From JBCCZC01 sp039188505 (GTDB lineage: Bacteria > Pseudomonadota > Gammaproteobacteria > Xanthomonadales > SZUA-38): DNA of 40,774 nt. Under the pieces are notes generated by a model. The model did no database searches. It was not told the origin of the DNA and saw nothing but the letters and a program-made list of their open reading frames with translations. Shown here in pieces: positions 1 to 7,962 of the stretch; within the stretch, counting starts at the first letter, position 1, and each line of letters opens with the position of its first letter. Location: assembly GCA_039188505.1 (NCBI GenBank), contig JBCCZC010000007.1:1-40774 (forward strand), in the 5' to 3' direction. Both the position numbers and the translations under genes were made by a program.

Positions 1-181
1 GTGCGGGATCACGCCGATGGGCGGTCCCGGTTCGCCGAACGGTCGTTTCCTGCGCCTGAAGGCGGAGGGCGAGTTCGGCACGACGGAGGCCACGACGGGC
101 CAGGGTCTCGCCGAAGGGATCCGCATCGAGGGCATCGTGGTCTCGGCCGACGGCAACAGCTTCGAGAACGTTTCGCGCTAA
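1..181 (+). CDS. C-terminal fragment of an unknown protein
   Basis: The reading frame is open from base 2 and ends at a TAA at 179-181, giving about 59 residues of a C-terminus whose start lies outside the window. The fragment is glycine-rich near its left edge and ends in an alternating hydrophobic, beta-like stretch (GIRIEGIVVSADGN). It is followed directly by a strong terminator hairpin, which supports a true gene end. I do not recognise the family and assign no function. The open ATG- or GTG-initiated frames overlapping it in other phases look like chance frames of GC-rich DNA. Confidence 0.55.
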   Translation, partial: CGITPMGGPGSPNGRFLRLKAEGEFGTTEATTGQGLAEGIRIEGIVVSADGNSFENVSR

Positions 182-202
182 CCACTACGGCTCATGTTCC
201 GT

Positions 203-232
203 GAGAAAGCCCCGCCCCGGCGGGGCTTTCTC
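203..232. terminator. Bidirectional terminator hairpin
   Basis: A perfect 12-bp stem runs from GAGAAAGCCCCG at 203-214 to its complement at 221-232, with a 6-base loop. Read on either strand the stem ends in TTTCTC. It lies between two convergent gene ends (stops at 181 and 244), so it probably serves both. Confidence 0.8.
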
Positions 233-243
233 GTTGGCGGATC

Positions 244-2094
244 TCAGCCGGCGTACCAGGCATCTCCCGCGCCGGCGCCGGCGGCATCGATCGGCGCTGG
301 CCCCTCGCCCCGCTGATAACGCTGCCACATGGTGCAGTACGCGTCGTCGAGGGCACGGGCGAAGCGGTGCGTGTCGAACTGCGGACACCGGTAGCGTTCC
401 GTAGCCAGCCGTTCGCGGATCGAGCGAAGCTCCTGCGGATCGGTGGCCAGCGCCACGGCCCGGTCGCGGAATTGGTCGACATCGCGGGCGATCAGCTCGG
501 GGAACCCCGTGGCCTCGACGATGCTCCGGCAGACGCGACTGGCGAAGGTGTCGGCCGAAACCGTCAGGATTGGTAGTCCCGCCCAAAGGCAATCCGACGC
601 GGTCGTGTGGGCCCCGTAGGGAAGGTTGTCGAGCGCGAGGTCGGCGTGGGCGAGGCGGGCCAGGTGCGACAGCTTGTCGACGCGACGGGCGAACACGATG
701 CGCGCCGGCGAGACGCCGTGGCTGCGCGCCGCGCGCCGCAGATTGCGCAGCTGCTCGGCGGACTGCCGCAGCATCCAGATCACGCTATTCGGGACGGCCT
801 TGAGAATCTCCATCCAGATCGCGAAGAACTCGGGCGAGATCTTGTAGAGCGAATTGAACGCGCAGAAGACGACCGCGTCTTCGGGCAGGTCCCAGTCCGC
901 GCGGGTCGTGGTGCCGGTCAGCGGGCAGAAGGAATCGTCGGTCGGCTGGTAGCAGTGCGGCATCCAGACGGGCTGCTCCGCGTAGTGGCTGAGATCAGCC
1001 TCGGTCAATACGGTCCGATCGACGATCACGTAGTCCATGATCTCGGCAGAACCCCAGGTGCCGGGGAAACCTAGCCAGTTCACCTGGATCGGCGCGGGCC
1101 GGAGTGCCGCGACGGTCGGCTTGGCTTCGCTGCTGAAGCCCTTGAGGTCGACTAGGATGTCGATACCGTCCCCGTGGATGGTCTGCGCCAGCTCCAGCGG
1201 TGACTGCTGCTGCACGTGGCGATAGACGTCGACGCCGTCGCGGATCGCCTCGCTGAAGATCGAGTCGTCGACCGCGCCGTACTGGTAGGCGTAGATGCGG
1301 ACGCGCGAGCGGTCGTGGTGGCGATAGAGCGTGCGGGTCAGGTGTCCGGTCGGGAAATTGCGCAGCCCCGCGCTCATATAGCCGACGCGGATGATCGGAT
1401 CGCCGCCCCGGCGGTCGGGCGGATGGCTGAAGTCGGACTCGTGCTGGGACGCGACGATCTGCGCGAACCCGGTATAGCGGCGCGCGGCGTCGCGATTCAC
1501 CTGCGCCAGGGTCGCCTCCGGCACCGGTAAGAGCTGGGCGAGGCTCGCACTCGAGGCGACGTCTCCGGGTGACCAGCGTCCGGCTCTCAGGTGCTCGCAG
1601 AAGCGCTGCTCGGCGCCGTCGTCAACCCAGAGACAGCGGTGCCGTCGGGCCGACACCAGCGCGGCCAGGGCCGTCATTCGGTCGGGCTCGCGCTCGATCG
1701 CCTGCCGGAGCGGCAGTTCTGCCTCGTCGTGGCGGCCCACACCGAGAAGCTCCTGGCCGAGCCAGTCGAGTGCCTCGACGTCCGCCCCGAGGCGGATCGC
1801 CCGACGCAACGCCTCGATGGCCTTGTCGTGCTCCCCGATATTGGCGCACGATCGGCCCAGAGCCTTCCAGGCCGCTTGGTCCTGCGGGTCTTGCCGGACC
1901 AGGGCCAGCGCGATCTGGACCGCGTCGCGGTTGACGTAGACCGCCTGGGCCGCCTGGATGGCGAAGAGGCCGACCTCCGCGGTCGGTGCGGATCGAAAGA
2001 GCTGCACGGCGCCGCGCCACGCATCGGTCAATTCGCCCCGGTCGAAGGCCTGCCGGAGTTCCGCGAGTCGGCGATCAGTTGGCGTCGGTGGCAC
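244..2094 (-). CDS. TPR-containing OGT/SPINDLY-type glycosyltransferase (GT41-like)
   Basis: The protein has 616 residues. Residues about 1-150 form TPR-like helical repeats. The rest resembles the catalytic half of O-GlcNAc transferase and bacterial GT41 enzymes, which move a sugar from UDP-GlcNAc onto Ser/Thr. Visible family landmarks are LRPAPIQVNWLGFPGT, FNSLYKISPEFF (containing the nucleotide-binding Lys), LDNLPYGAHTTASDCLWAG and ASRV. Where human OGT has NHPTSHL, containing His498, this protein reads NFPTGHL, so that His is replaced by Phe. The start is a GTG at 2094 with GGAG about 6 bases upstream. It is divergent from a methyltransferase gene. Substrate and sugar cannot be told from sequence; it might glycosylate surface proteins or be a divergent member with another role. 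Confidence 0.85.
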   Translation of the reverse strand: MPPTPTDRRLAELRQAFDRGELTDAWRGAVQLFRSAPTAEVGLFAIQAAQAVYVNRDAVQIALALVRQDPQDQAAWKALGRSCANIGEHDKAIEALRRAIRLGADVEALDWLGQELLGVGRHDEAELPLRQAIEREPDRMTALAALVSARRHRCLWVDDGAEQRFCEHLRAGRWSPGDVASSASLAQLLPVPEATLAQVNRDAARRYTGFAQIVASQHESDFSHPPDRRGGDPIIRVGYMSAGLRNFPTGHLTRTLYRHHDRSRVRIYAYQYGAVDDSIFSEAIRDGVDVYRHVQQQSPLELAQTIHGDGIDILVDLKGFSSEAKPTVAALRPAPIQVNWLGFPGTWGSAEIMDYVIVDRTVLTEADLSHYAEQPVWMPHCYQPTDDSFCPLTGTTTRADWDLPEDAVVFCAFNSLYKISPEFFAIWMEILKAVPNSVIWMLRQSAEQLRNLRRAARSHGVSPARIVFARRVDKLSHLARLAHADLALDNLPYGAHTTASDCLWAGLPILTVSADTFASRVCRSIVEATGFPELIARDVDQFRDRAVALATDPQELRSIRERLATERYRCPQFDTHRFARALDDAYCTMWQRYQRGEGPAPIDAAGAGAGDAWYAG

Positions 2095-2141
2095 GCGGTC
2101 TCCAGCAATCCGGGACAGGGGAAAGGGGAGCGAGAAGTCGC

Positions 2142-2170
2142 TTGCAGGGCCTCGCAGGCGCCGCTAGAGT
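2142..2170 (+). promoter_or_regulatory. Candidate sigma70 promoter for the methyltransferase gene
   Basis: TTGCAG at 2142-2147 and TAGAGT at 2165-2170 are separated by 17 bases. The pair lies 29 bases before the ATG at 2199, in the divergent gap between the glycosyltransferase and methyltransferase genes. Confidence 0.4.
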
Positions 2171-2198
2171 CGAGCCTCCTCGACGATCGCTGCCCCCT

Positions 2199-2849
2199 AT
2201 GCTCGAGCGCCTACACAAGCCGCGCTACCGCTTCGTCTCGACGCCCAGCGAAGACGCGCTTCGCGTGCTGGACATTGTACTGCAGGCCGAGCCTGATCCC
2301 GAGATTGCGGAGATCGGCGTCGGCATCGGTGCGACGTCATTGGCACTGGCCGAGCGCCTCGATCAGCACGGCGTGCTCCATCTGTTCGACTACGAGGACC
2401 GTGCCGAGGGTTTGAAAGTCGATCTTGCCGAGCGGGGCTTCGCCAATGTCGAGGCGCACGCCAACTCCCGAGCGCTGTTCGATAGCTATAGCTGGAATCT
2501 CGGTCGCCTGGCCGCCGAATGCGGACCGGAGGGGCGCTTTCACTTCGCCTACCTGGACGGTGCCCATTCGTTCATGCACGATGCGGCCGCCACGGTGCTG
2601 CTCATGCGGCTCGTACGGGTGGGTGGCTTTCTGTTGATGGACGACTATGGCTGGACCTTCGCCAAGTCTCCGACCCTGAATCCCGACGTGAATCCCGGCA
2701 TCCTCGAGCAGTACACGCGTGAGCAGCTGGAGGTGCCGCACGTCAAGCTCGTGTGCGAGTTGTTCCTGGATCCGAGCCCGGACTTCGAGGTGGAATTCCT
2801 GGACGGTCAGATCTCGCGGGCACGGCGGCTCTACCGCCGGCTGCGCTAG
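2199..2849 (+). CDS. Class I SAM-dependent methyltransferase
   Basis: The protein has 216 residues. A Rossmann-type motif I is visible at about residues 40-50 (EIGVGIGATSLALAERL), followed by an acidic strand end (LFDYED). Further on come YLDGAHSFMHDAA and GGFLLMDDYGW, a pattern seen in small-molecule and sugar O-methyltransferases of the class I fold. The frame is open further upstream to 1986, but that region lies inside the opposite-strand glycosyltransferase gene. The ATG at 2199 just downstream of a promoter-like pair is therefore the likely start. The neighbouring OGT-like gene suggests, without proving, a role in modifying a glycan or glycoprotein. The gene ends convergently with the secretion operon. 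Confidence 0.8.
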   Translation: MLERLHKPRYRFVSTPSEDALRVLDIVLQAEPDPEIAEIGVGIGATSLALAERLDQHGVLHLFDYEDRAEGLKVDLAERGFANVEAHANSRALFDSYSWNLGRLAAECGPEGRFHFAYLDGAHSFMHDAAATVLLMRLVRVGGFLLMDDYGWTFAKSPTLNPDVNPGILEQYTREQLEVPHVKLVCELFLDPSPDFEVEFLDGQISRARRLYRRLR

Positions 2850-2961
2850 CCGGGATATATCGTCGATTGCTGGAATTCTCGGTGTCTCTGGCGAGCTGTG
2901 CCGCCAGGAGCAGCGAGAAACCGGCGGCGCGCGATCCAGGGAAACGGATGAGATATTTCGC

Positions 2962-3489
2962 CTAGCTGCCTTCCAGCGGTGCCCGGAACAGCTGGAAGAC
3001 GACTTCCTCGCCGTCGATCTGTAGCACGAGCTCGGTCGCAGAGACCGCGGTGACCGATACGCTGCCGGTCACGGTGCCGCCGGGGGCGATCCGCTGGAGG
3101 CGACCGTCGACTTCCATCAGGGCAAGGGTCCCGTCGGGCTCTCCGGTGACACCGGCGAACCGCCAACCGGGGCCGGCGATCTCGGCGGCCCTGGCTGCCG
3201 ACTCCGCGGCTGCCGCGGCCGCGGCCTGTTCGGCTTCCTGCCGCGCCAGCTCCGCTTCGCGTTCCCGGGTCCGCGCATCCGGCCCGCGGGTCCACAGGGT
3301 CTGGTCAGCGAGCGCAGGGAGGGCCTGCGGCCCGGCCTCCATGACTGCGAGTTCGGCGCCGATCCAGCTCCAATCGGTGGCCGCCGGCGATGGGCTATCG
3401 GGCACCCGAGTTTTCTGCGTCAGGTAGCCGGCGAGTCCGGCTACGAGGAGCGCGGAGCCGACGCCCGTCAGCAATGATCGCGGCGTCAT
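2962..3489 (-). CDS. Type II secretion XpsN/GspC-like inner membrane protein
   Basis: This 175-residue protein is the last gene of the ten-gene secretion operon. It has one N-terminal membrane segment (residues about 7-24), then an alanine/glutamate-rich helix (about 75-105). A small beta domain (about 110-170) follows, reading GWRFAGVTGEPDGTLALME then GEEVVFQLF. It resembles the homology region of GspC and the PilP fold, which contacts the secretin. In Xanthomonas xps operons the gene after the M subunit is xpsN, a short GspC analogue, and the position matches. No PDZ domain is present. The ATG overlaps the stop of the GspM gene by 4 bp. In xps clusters a secretin gene follows; here a convergent methyltransferase follows instead. 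The exact subunit name is inferred from position and fold. Confidence 0.7.
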   Translation of the reverse strand: MTPRSLLTGVGSALLVAGLAGYLTQKTRVPDSPSPAATDWSWIGAELAVMEAGPQALPALADQTLWTRGPDARTREREAELARQEAEQAAAAAAAESAARAAEIAGPGWRFAGVTGEPDGTLALMEVDGRLQRIAPGGTVTGSVSVTAVSATELVLQIDGEEVVFQLFRAPLEGS

Positions 3490-4061
3490 GCCGTGGCTCC
3501 CGTGCGAAGGAAGACCGCGAAGCTGATGTTGCCCTGGCCGCGCCGCCCGGCCGGATGGGCGATCTGCAGCTGGATGATGTGAAAGAACCGCGCGTCGCGC
3601 CGGGCGATATTGAGGAAGCGGATGACGGCGAGCGGATCGGCGAAGCCTGCAACGCGGCCTTCGATGCGCCAGAGGTCGGGAACGCCCTCGACCGGGAGGG
3701 GCTGGGCGATGTCGATCCGGGGCTCTTCCCAGCGCGCCTGGGCGCTCATGCGCTCCACGTAGCGGGTGAGCTCTGCCCTGCCGAGTCCCGAGGTCTCCGC
3801 GTGCCACAGGCGCCGCTCGGTCGCGCCGTTCAGCGCCTCCAGCCCCTCGAAGCGCTCGCGCCAGGTATCCGGCGCTTCGAACTGTTCGAGGCGAGCGACC
3901 TGGCTCGCGAGCCTGGAATTCTCCTCCGCAAGCGTCACGCGTGCATCCCGGACCCGCAACCCGGCCTCGACGATCAGGACCAGGAGCGCGACTACCACCA
4001 GGAGGGCGAGCCGGGGGCGCCCCCGAAGCTCGGTCAGCAATGCGGCGAGATTCGGGTTCAC
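3486..4061 (-). CDS. gspM: Type II secretion protein GspM-like
   Basis: The protein has 191 residues with one N-terminal membrane helix (about 18-36, LALLVVVALLVLIVEAG), a short coiled coil (about 40-62) and a ferredoxin-like C-terminal half. This is the architecture of GspM and its pilus counterpart PilO, which pair with GspL in the inner-membrane platform. Sequence conservation in this family is poor, so the call rests on architecture and on its place between GspL-like and GspC-like genes. It overlaps both neighbours by 4 bp, indicating one translationally coupled operon. Confidence 0.75.
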   Translation of the reverse strand: MNPNLAALLTELRGRPRLALLVVVALLVLIVEAGLRVRDARVTLAEENSRLASQVARLEQFEAPDTWRERFEGLEALNGATERRLWHAETSGLGRAELTRYVERMSAQARWEEPRIDIAQPLPVEGVPDLWRIEGRVAGFADPLAVIRFLNIARRDARFFHIIQLQIAHPAGRRGQGNISFAVFLRTGATA

Positions 4062-5065
4062 GAGGCCTCCCGTTCGAAGCGGATCTCGAGGCGATCGTCG
4101 CGGAGTGGTCTGCCCGTGGCAGCGCGGAACGCCGGTGAATCCTCGATGGCCTTGACGACCTCCGGCAGGCGCTCACTGGCCGCGGGGACCTGAATGACGA
4201 GCTCTTCGAGGTCGGATCGGTAGATGTAGATGTCTTCCAGGCCGATACCCCGGAGCGTGCTGCTCAGGGCCGCGAGCGTCGCGAGCGCGTCTTCCGGGGG
4301 GACCGCGACTTCGAGGCGCTGCCTGTGGTCCAGTTCCTCCGTGGCGAGCGACTGCCAGCGAAGCGCCGGGGCCAGGGCCTCCTGGAGCTCGGCGATCCGA
4401 TCTTCGAGGCGCCCCTGGGAGCGTGTCTCGAAGAGCAGGGCACCGGCCTGGAACGCGACGAAAAGCAGCGCGATGATGAACAGTGCGGCCACGGCACGCT
4501 CACCGGTCTGCGCCAGGCGGCGGGTGCGCGCGAGCGGTCGTCCGACAATCGCGAAGGTGGACCAGTCCCGCTCGCCGTCGACGGTGGTGACGGGGTGCTC
4601 GGCCGGAAGGCCGGCGGACCGCAGGAACCGTCCGAGTTCCTGCGCGCTCGGCGGGCGGGGAAAGTAGCGACTGGCTGCTAGCGCCCCCGCATCGTCGTAG
4701 CGGACGGCTTCGAAACCCTCGAGCCGGTTGACCAGCAGGGTGGAACCCGGCTCACCATCGACCAGATCGAGGCTCTCGGGGACCGCGGCGTCGCTGTCGC
4801 TATCGACCAGCCAGACGAGCGCCTGATCCCCCCGGAGGACGATCCACGGCCGCGCGCGACCGGTCGGGTCGAGCAGGCCGCACTGGATCTTCGCCGCTTC
4901 GAGCCTGCGGTTGTTGGGGATCCCGTCGAGGCTGATGCGGTGGAACGGTGTGCGACGGCGGGAGACGATTTCCCGCCGGGGCCCTCGCCCGGCGCGAAGC
5001 GTCGCGCCGTCATCAGCGCGTGTGAGGGGCAAGAAGCGCTGGCCGCGTAAGCTGCTGCTCATCAT
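4058..5065 (-). CDS. gspL: Type II secretion protein GspL-like
   Basis: The protein has 335 residues. A soluble N-terminal half (about 1-170) resembles the actin-like cytoplasmic domain that binds the GspE ATPase. A membrane helix follows at about 185-210 (ERAVAALFIIALLFVAFQAGALLF), then a coiled coil and a small periplasmic domain. The chosen ATG at 5065 lies inside the preceding gspK, a 53-bp overlap that is larger than the 4-bp overlaps elsewhere in the operon. A TTG about 30 bp further in is a possible alternative start. Length is somewhat below typical GspL proteins (about 370-400 residues). Confidence 0.8.
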   Translation of the reverse strand: MMSSSLRGQRFLPLTRADDGATLRAGRGPRREIVSRRRTPFHRISLDGIPNNRRLEAAKIQCGLLDPTGRARPWIVLRGDQALVWLVDSDSDAAVPESLDLVDGEPGSTLLVNRLEGFEAVRYDDAGALAASRYFPRPPSAQELGRFLRSAGLPAEHPVTTVDGERDWSTFAIVGRPLARTRRLAQTGERAVAALFIIALLFVAFQAGALLFETRSQGRLEDRIAELQEALAPALRWQSLATEELDHRQRLEVAVPPEDALATLAALSSTLRGIGLEDIYIYRSDLEELVIQVPAASERLPEVVKAIEDSPAFRAATGRPLRDDRLEIRFEREAS

Positions 5066-6062
5066 AGTCCAGTCCGAATACGTGGTTCCTTAGAGTCCAC
5101 GCCGTGGCCCAGGGTTCCTCATTGTAGCCACCGAGGAAAAGGGAGAATACGGTTGCGACAGGCACGTCGCTGCCGGGATGTTCGAGGACAACGCGCAGGC
5201 GGGTCGAGGGACGCTCGGTCACCTCCGTGCGGTTGAGGCTGATGGGGCGGCCCAGGACCTGCGAGAGCGCGCTGATGTCGGTAAAGGGCCGCTGTTCGAC
5301 GATGATCGACCGTTCCTCATCGCGCAGGGCGCCAACGGCCACCAGGACCTCCAGCGGGGAGGTGTTGAGGTTGGGCCGCCCGGCGGCGAAATCCGTCAGG
5401 TTCAGGAGCGGCCGTCCGCCAGCTGCTGCGGCGCGCTCGAGGGCAGCCTCCCAGCCGAGGATCCAATAGGCCTCGAGCGGGTTCAGGAGGCGTTGATTCC
5501 GCGGCTGCGGCAGACCCTCGTCCTCATAGTCGGGCGCCTCGCCGCCGTTGAGTCGCCGAAGCTCGTCCTCGTCCACGTAATCCCGCAGGCGGTCGCGCAG
5601 CGCCGAGGCCGTGGCGCCGTCGACGCCGAGCAGCGTGAGGAGGTCCTGGATGCGCTCTCCTGCCGGATTGATGCCGACCAGGGCCGAGTCGTCGTACACC
5701 GCGAACGCCGTGTCGCCGACGCCCTGGTAGACCGCACCGCTGAAGCGGATCGCCGTGGGCGCTGCACTGTCGGGCGCGGCGCGCTCGTAGAGCCGGCGCT
5801 GTCGACTCAGCTCGTCGATCGATGGAGCGCCGGCGCGGAAGCCCTCGTAGGTCAAGCGCCGCCGGAACAGGGCATAGCGCAGCGATTCGACGGTGGCGTT
5901 CATCTCGACGCGCGCGCGCGCCGCATCGAGGGCACGATTCGCGGCGACGGCCGAGTCGTACGCGTAGAGACCGAAGGCCGAAACCACGACCGTCACGGCC
6001 GCCAGCAGTAGCAGGGTGAGGGGCAGGACGAAGCCGGCCTCGGCCTGGCCGCGCCGCCTCAT
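5013..6062 (-). CDS. gspK: Type II secretion minor pseudopilin GspK
   Basis: The protein has 349 residues. The N-terminus carries a prepilin-peptidase site (EAGFVLPLTLLLLAAVTVV) cleaved after Gly. It lacks Glu at +5, which is normal for GspK, the tip subunit of the pseudopilus. The large globular part contains NLNTSPLEVLVAVG and later FTDISALSQVLG, the helical, SAM-like segments of the GspK family. It overlaps gspJ by 4 bp. GspK, I and J are thought to form the pseudopilus tip complex, and all three are adjacent here. Confidence 0.9.
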   Translation of the reverse strand: MRRRGQAEAGFVLPLTLLLLAAVTVVVSAFGLYAYDSAVAANRALDAARARVEMNATVESLRYALFRRRLTYEGFRAGAPSIDELSRQRRLYERAAPDSAAPTAIRFSGAVYQGVGDTAFAVYDDSALVGINPAGERIQDLLTLLGVDGATASALRDRLRDYVDEDELRRLNGGEAPDYEDEGLPQPRNQRLLNPLEAYWILGWEAALERAAAAGGRPLLNLTDFAAGRPNLNTSPLEVLVAVGALRDEERSIIVEQRPFTDISALSQVLGRPISLNRTEVTERPSTRLRVVLEHPGSDVPVATVFSLFLGGYNEEPWATAWTLRNHVFGLDYDEQQLTRPALLAPHTR

Positions 6063-6643
6063 CGCTGGCCTCCAGAAACGAACTGGCCGACGCGGCCGCC
6101 CGGTCGCTTGAGCCAGCGAATGGCTTCCCCCTCACGCAGGACGACGGCCAGCGGCAGGAGCGGCAGCGGCGTGCCGAACTCCGCCTGCGGCGGCCAGCTT
6201 GCCAGCGTGTTGCCGTCGTAGTCGAGGTAGGCGAGGCGGAGGGGCTCCCGGGTCGTGACCAAGGTCCATTCACGGTCGTCGGCGACCAGGAGTAGCCGAT
6301 ACTCGCTGCCGGCCTCCACGATCAGCTCGAAGGCACGCGGTTGGCCGGGCGGTGTGCCGGGCAAGCTCGCGGAGACGCCGGCGAAGCGATCGGACGTCGC
6401 CGTGTCGGGGAGAGTCTGCTCCAGGGGGTTCGCGAGGCCCTCGATGGTCGCCTCGAACCAGCCTCGCCGGAGCGCGTCGGTGTGGTAGTCGTCCAGCCAG
6501 CCGCGGAAGCGTTCCCGCTGCATGAGGGCGTAGCCGTAGCCCGAGAACAGCAGCACGACGATGAGCCCGAAGAGGATGAAGGTGACGAGGACCTCGATGA
6601 GCGTGAAGCCCTGCTGCGTCGACCGGTGAGCGCTGGGAGCCAC
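6059..6643 (-). CDS. gspJ: Type II secretion minor pseudopilin GspJ
   Basis: The start chosen is a GTG at 6643, one base after the gspI stop, giving 194 residues; the frame is open upstream but runs inside gspI. Sixteen residues in is a classic type IV pilin-like signal (QQGFTLIEVLVTFILF) with Glu at +5 for methylation and assembly. The rest is the beta-rich pseudopilin domain. GspJ forms the minor pseudopilin tip with GspI and GspK. The prepilin peptidase GspO/PilD that would process it is not in the window. Confidence 0.88.
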   Translation of the reverse strand: MAPSAHRSTQQGFTLIEVLVTFILFGLIVVLLFSGYGYALMQRERFRGWLDDYHTDALRRGWFEATIEGLANPLEQTLPDTATSDRFAGVSASLPGTPPGQPRAFELIVEAGSEYRLLLVADDREWTLVTTREPLRLAYLDYDGNTLASWPPQAEFGTPLPLLPLAVVLREGEAIRWLKRPGGRVGQFVSGGQR

Positions 6644-6644
6644 G

Positions 6645-7061
6645 TCAGAAACCGTCGCGGAACCGCGTCCGCTCCCACCCGGCGCGCCGCGAGACGAACT
6701 GGTCGGTTTCCCCGGTCTCTGCCAGCTCGAGCGTGACGTCGATCTCGAACAGCGCCACACGGAAATCGGAGTACGCACCGGTGATCGGGTGGAATCCATC
6801 CCCCGGACCCTCGATCGGAAAGGCGTTCCAGCTCACGGTGCCGAGCACGAACTGGACGCTTCCGTCAGGCTCGCGCATGGGATTGACGGTCGCCAGCAGG
6901 TTCTCCGCCTGGATCATCAGTTCGCTCTTGAGCATCGCCGACCGCGACTTGTCGAGCGTGATGATCGCGCTGTTCATCCAGGCATAGAGCGCCAGGCAAA
7001 CCGCAGAGGCCACCACAATGGCCACCAGCGCCTCGAGGATCGTGAAGCCCCGCGCGTTCAT
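6645..7061 (-). CDS. gspI: Type II secretion minor pseudopilin GspI
   Basis: The protein has 138 residues with a very short leader (MNARG) followed by FTILEALVAIVVASAVCLAL, giving Glu at +5. The globular part has the strand pattern of GspI, including YSDFRVALFEIDVTLE. Size fits GspI (about 120-140 residues). The ATG overlaps the gspH stop by 4 bp. Confidence 0.88.
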   Translation of the reverse strand: MNARGFTILEALVAIVVASAVCLALYAWMNSAIITLDKSRSAMLKSELMIQAENLLATVNPMREPDGSVQFVLGTVSWNAFPIEGPGDGFHPITGAYSDFRVALFEIDVTLELAETGETDQFVSRRAGWERTRFRDGF

Positions 7062-7504
7062 CCCTCGCGCGCGTCCATCGGCTCGCAGAGCGGCGTCGAC
7101 AGGGAGACGGTCGCGCGCAGGTCATCGCGCTCGAGCCGGAGCGTTCCGCCGGTACACGAACCATCGGGATAGAACCAGACCGACGGGCCGATGGGGGTCA
7201 CGCGCCAGCCCTCGGCGGGTTCATGGGTCTCGATCGGTGCCAGGGCAGGGCCACTGAAGGGCCGTCGTTCGATCGAGCCGATGACGATGAATCGCCCCTC
7301 CCGGGCCGCCCGCGTCCCGAGCTCCTTCAGCTCGCGGACCGCTTCGCTCAGCGCCACCCGGTCGCGATGCTGATCGAGCATCCGCAGCCCTGCCGGCATA
7401 ACGACGGCGAGGAGCACGCCGAGGAGTCCCATGACGACGAGAAGCTCGAGCAGCGTGAAGCCCCTCATGTGCCTCCGGAACGACGGCGGCACGCCCGGGT
7501 TCAC
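7058..7504 (-). CDS. gspH: Type II secretion minor pseudopilin GspH
   Basis: The protein has 148 residues. The leader MNPGVPPSFRRHMRG precedes FTLLELLVVMGLLGVLLAVV with Glu at +5. An internal ATG at codon 13 would give a shorter leader, but the first ATG has the 4-bp overlap with gspG. The C-terminal domain ends in a Cys-containing strand region (DGSCTGGTLRLERDD). Size and operon position match GspH, the subunit thought to link the tip complex to the GspG fibre. Confidence 0.87.
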   Translation of the reverse strand: MNPGVPPSFRRHMRGFTLLELLVVMGLLGVLLAVVMPAGLRMLDQHRDRVALSEAVRELKELGTRAAREGRFIVIGSIERRPFSGPALAPIETHEPAEGWRVTPIGPSVWFYPDGSCTGGTLRLERDDLRATVSLSTPLCEPMDAREG

Positions 7505-7962
7505 GGGAGATAGCCGAGGTCCGCGTCGATGCCCTCGCCACCGACGGTGCCGTCAGCGCCCAGCGAATAGAGCGCAAAGGGCTGCCCGTTGCTGCCGGGG
7601 ACGCTGTAGCGGTAGGGATTGCCCCACGGATCGGCGGGCGGCGGTTCATCGAGATAGGGGCCGCGCCAGGCGCGTGCCAGTGCCTCGTCCGTCGGGGCGG
7701 TGTAAAGGAGGTCGAGCGTATTCGCGCCGGTCGGAAAACGCCCGAGGTCGAGGCGCATGGTCTGCATGGCGCCGCGGAGCATCTTGATCTGGGCTTCTGC
7801 AGTGCGCTGCTTGCTCTCGTCGACCTTCGAGAAGAGCCGGGGGCCGACCAGGCCGGCCAGCAGACCGATGATCACCATGACGACGAGCAGTTCGAGCAGC
7901 GAAAAACCCTGCTGCCGGCGAGCCGGTCGCCGCGCCCATGCCTTTGCGGGATGCTTGGCCAT
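7501..7962 (-). CDS. gspG: Type II secretion major pseudopilin GspG
   Basis: The protein has 153 residues. The leader of about 19 residues precedes FSLLELLVVMVIIGLLAGLV with Glu at +5. The body has the GspG hallmarks LDLGRFPTGANTLDLL, DPWGNPYRY and FALYSLGADG; this is the loop region that binds calcium in known GspG proteins. It is the main fibre subunit of the pseudopilus. Its start shares one base with the gspF stop. Confidence 0.93.
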   Translation of the reverse strand: MAKHPAKAWARRPARRQQGFSLLELLVVMVIIGLLAGLVGPRLFSKVDESKQRTAEAQIKMLRGAMQTMRLDLGRFPTGANTLDLLYTAPTDEALARAWRGPYLDEPPPADPWGNPYRYSVPGSNGQPFALYSLGADGTVGGEGIDADLGYLP

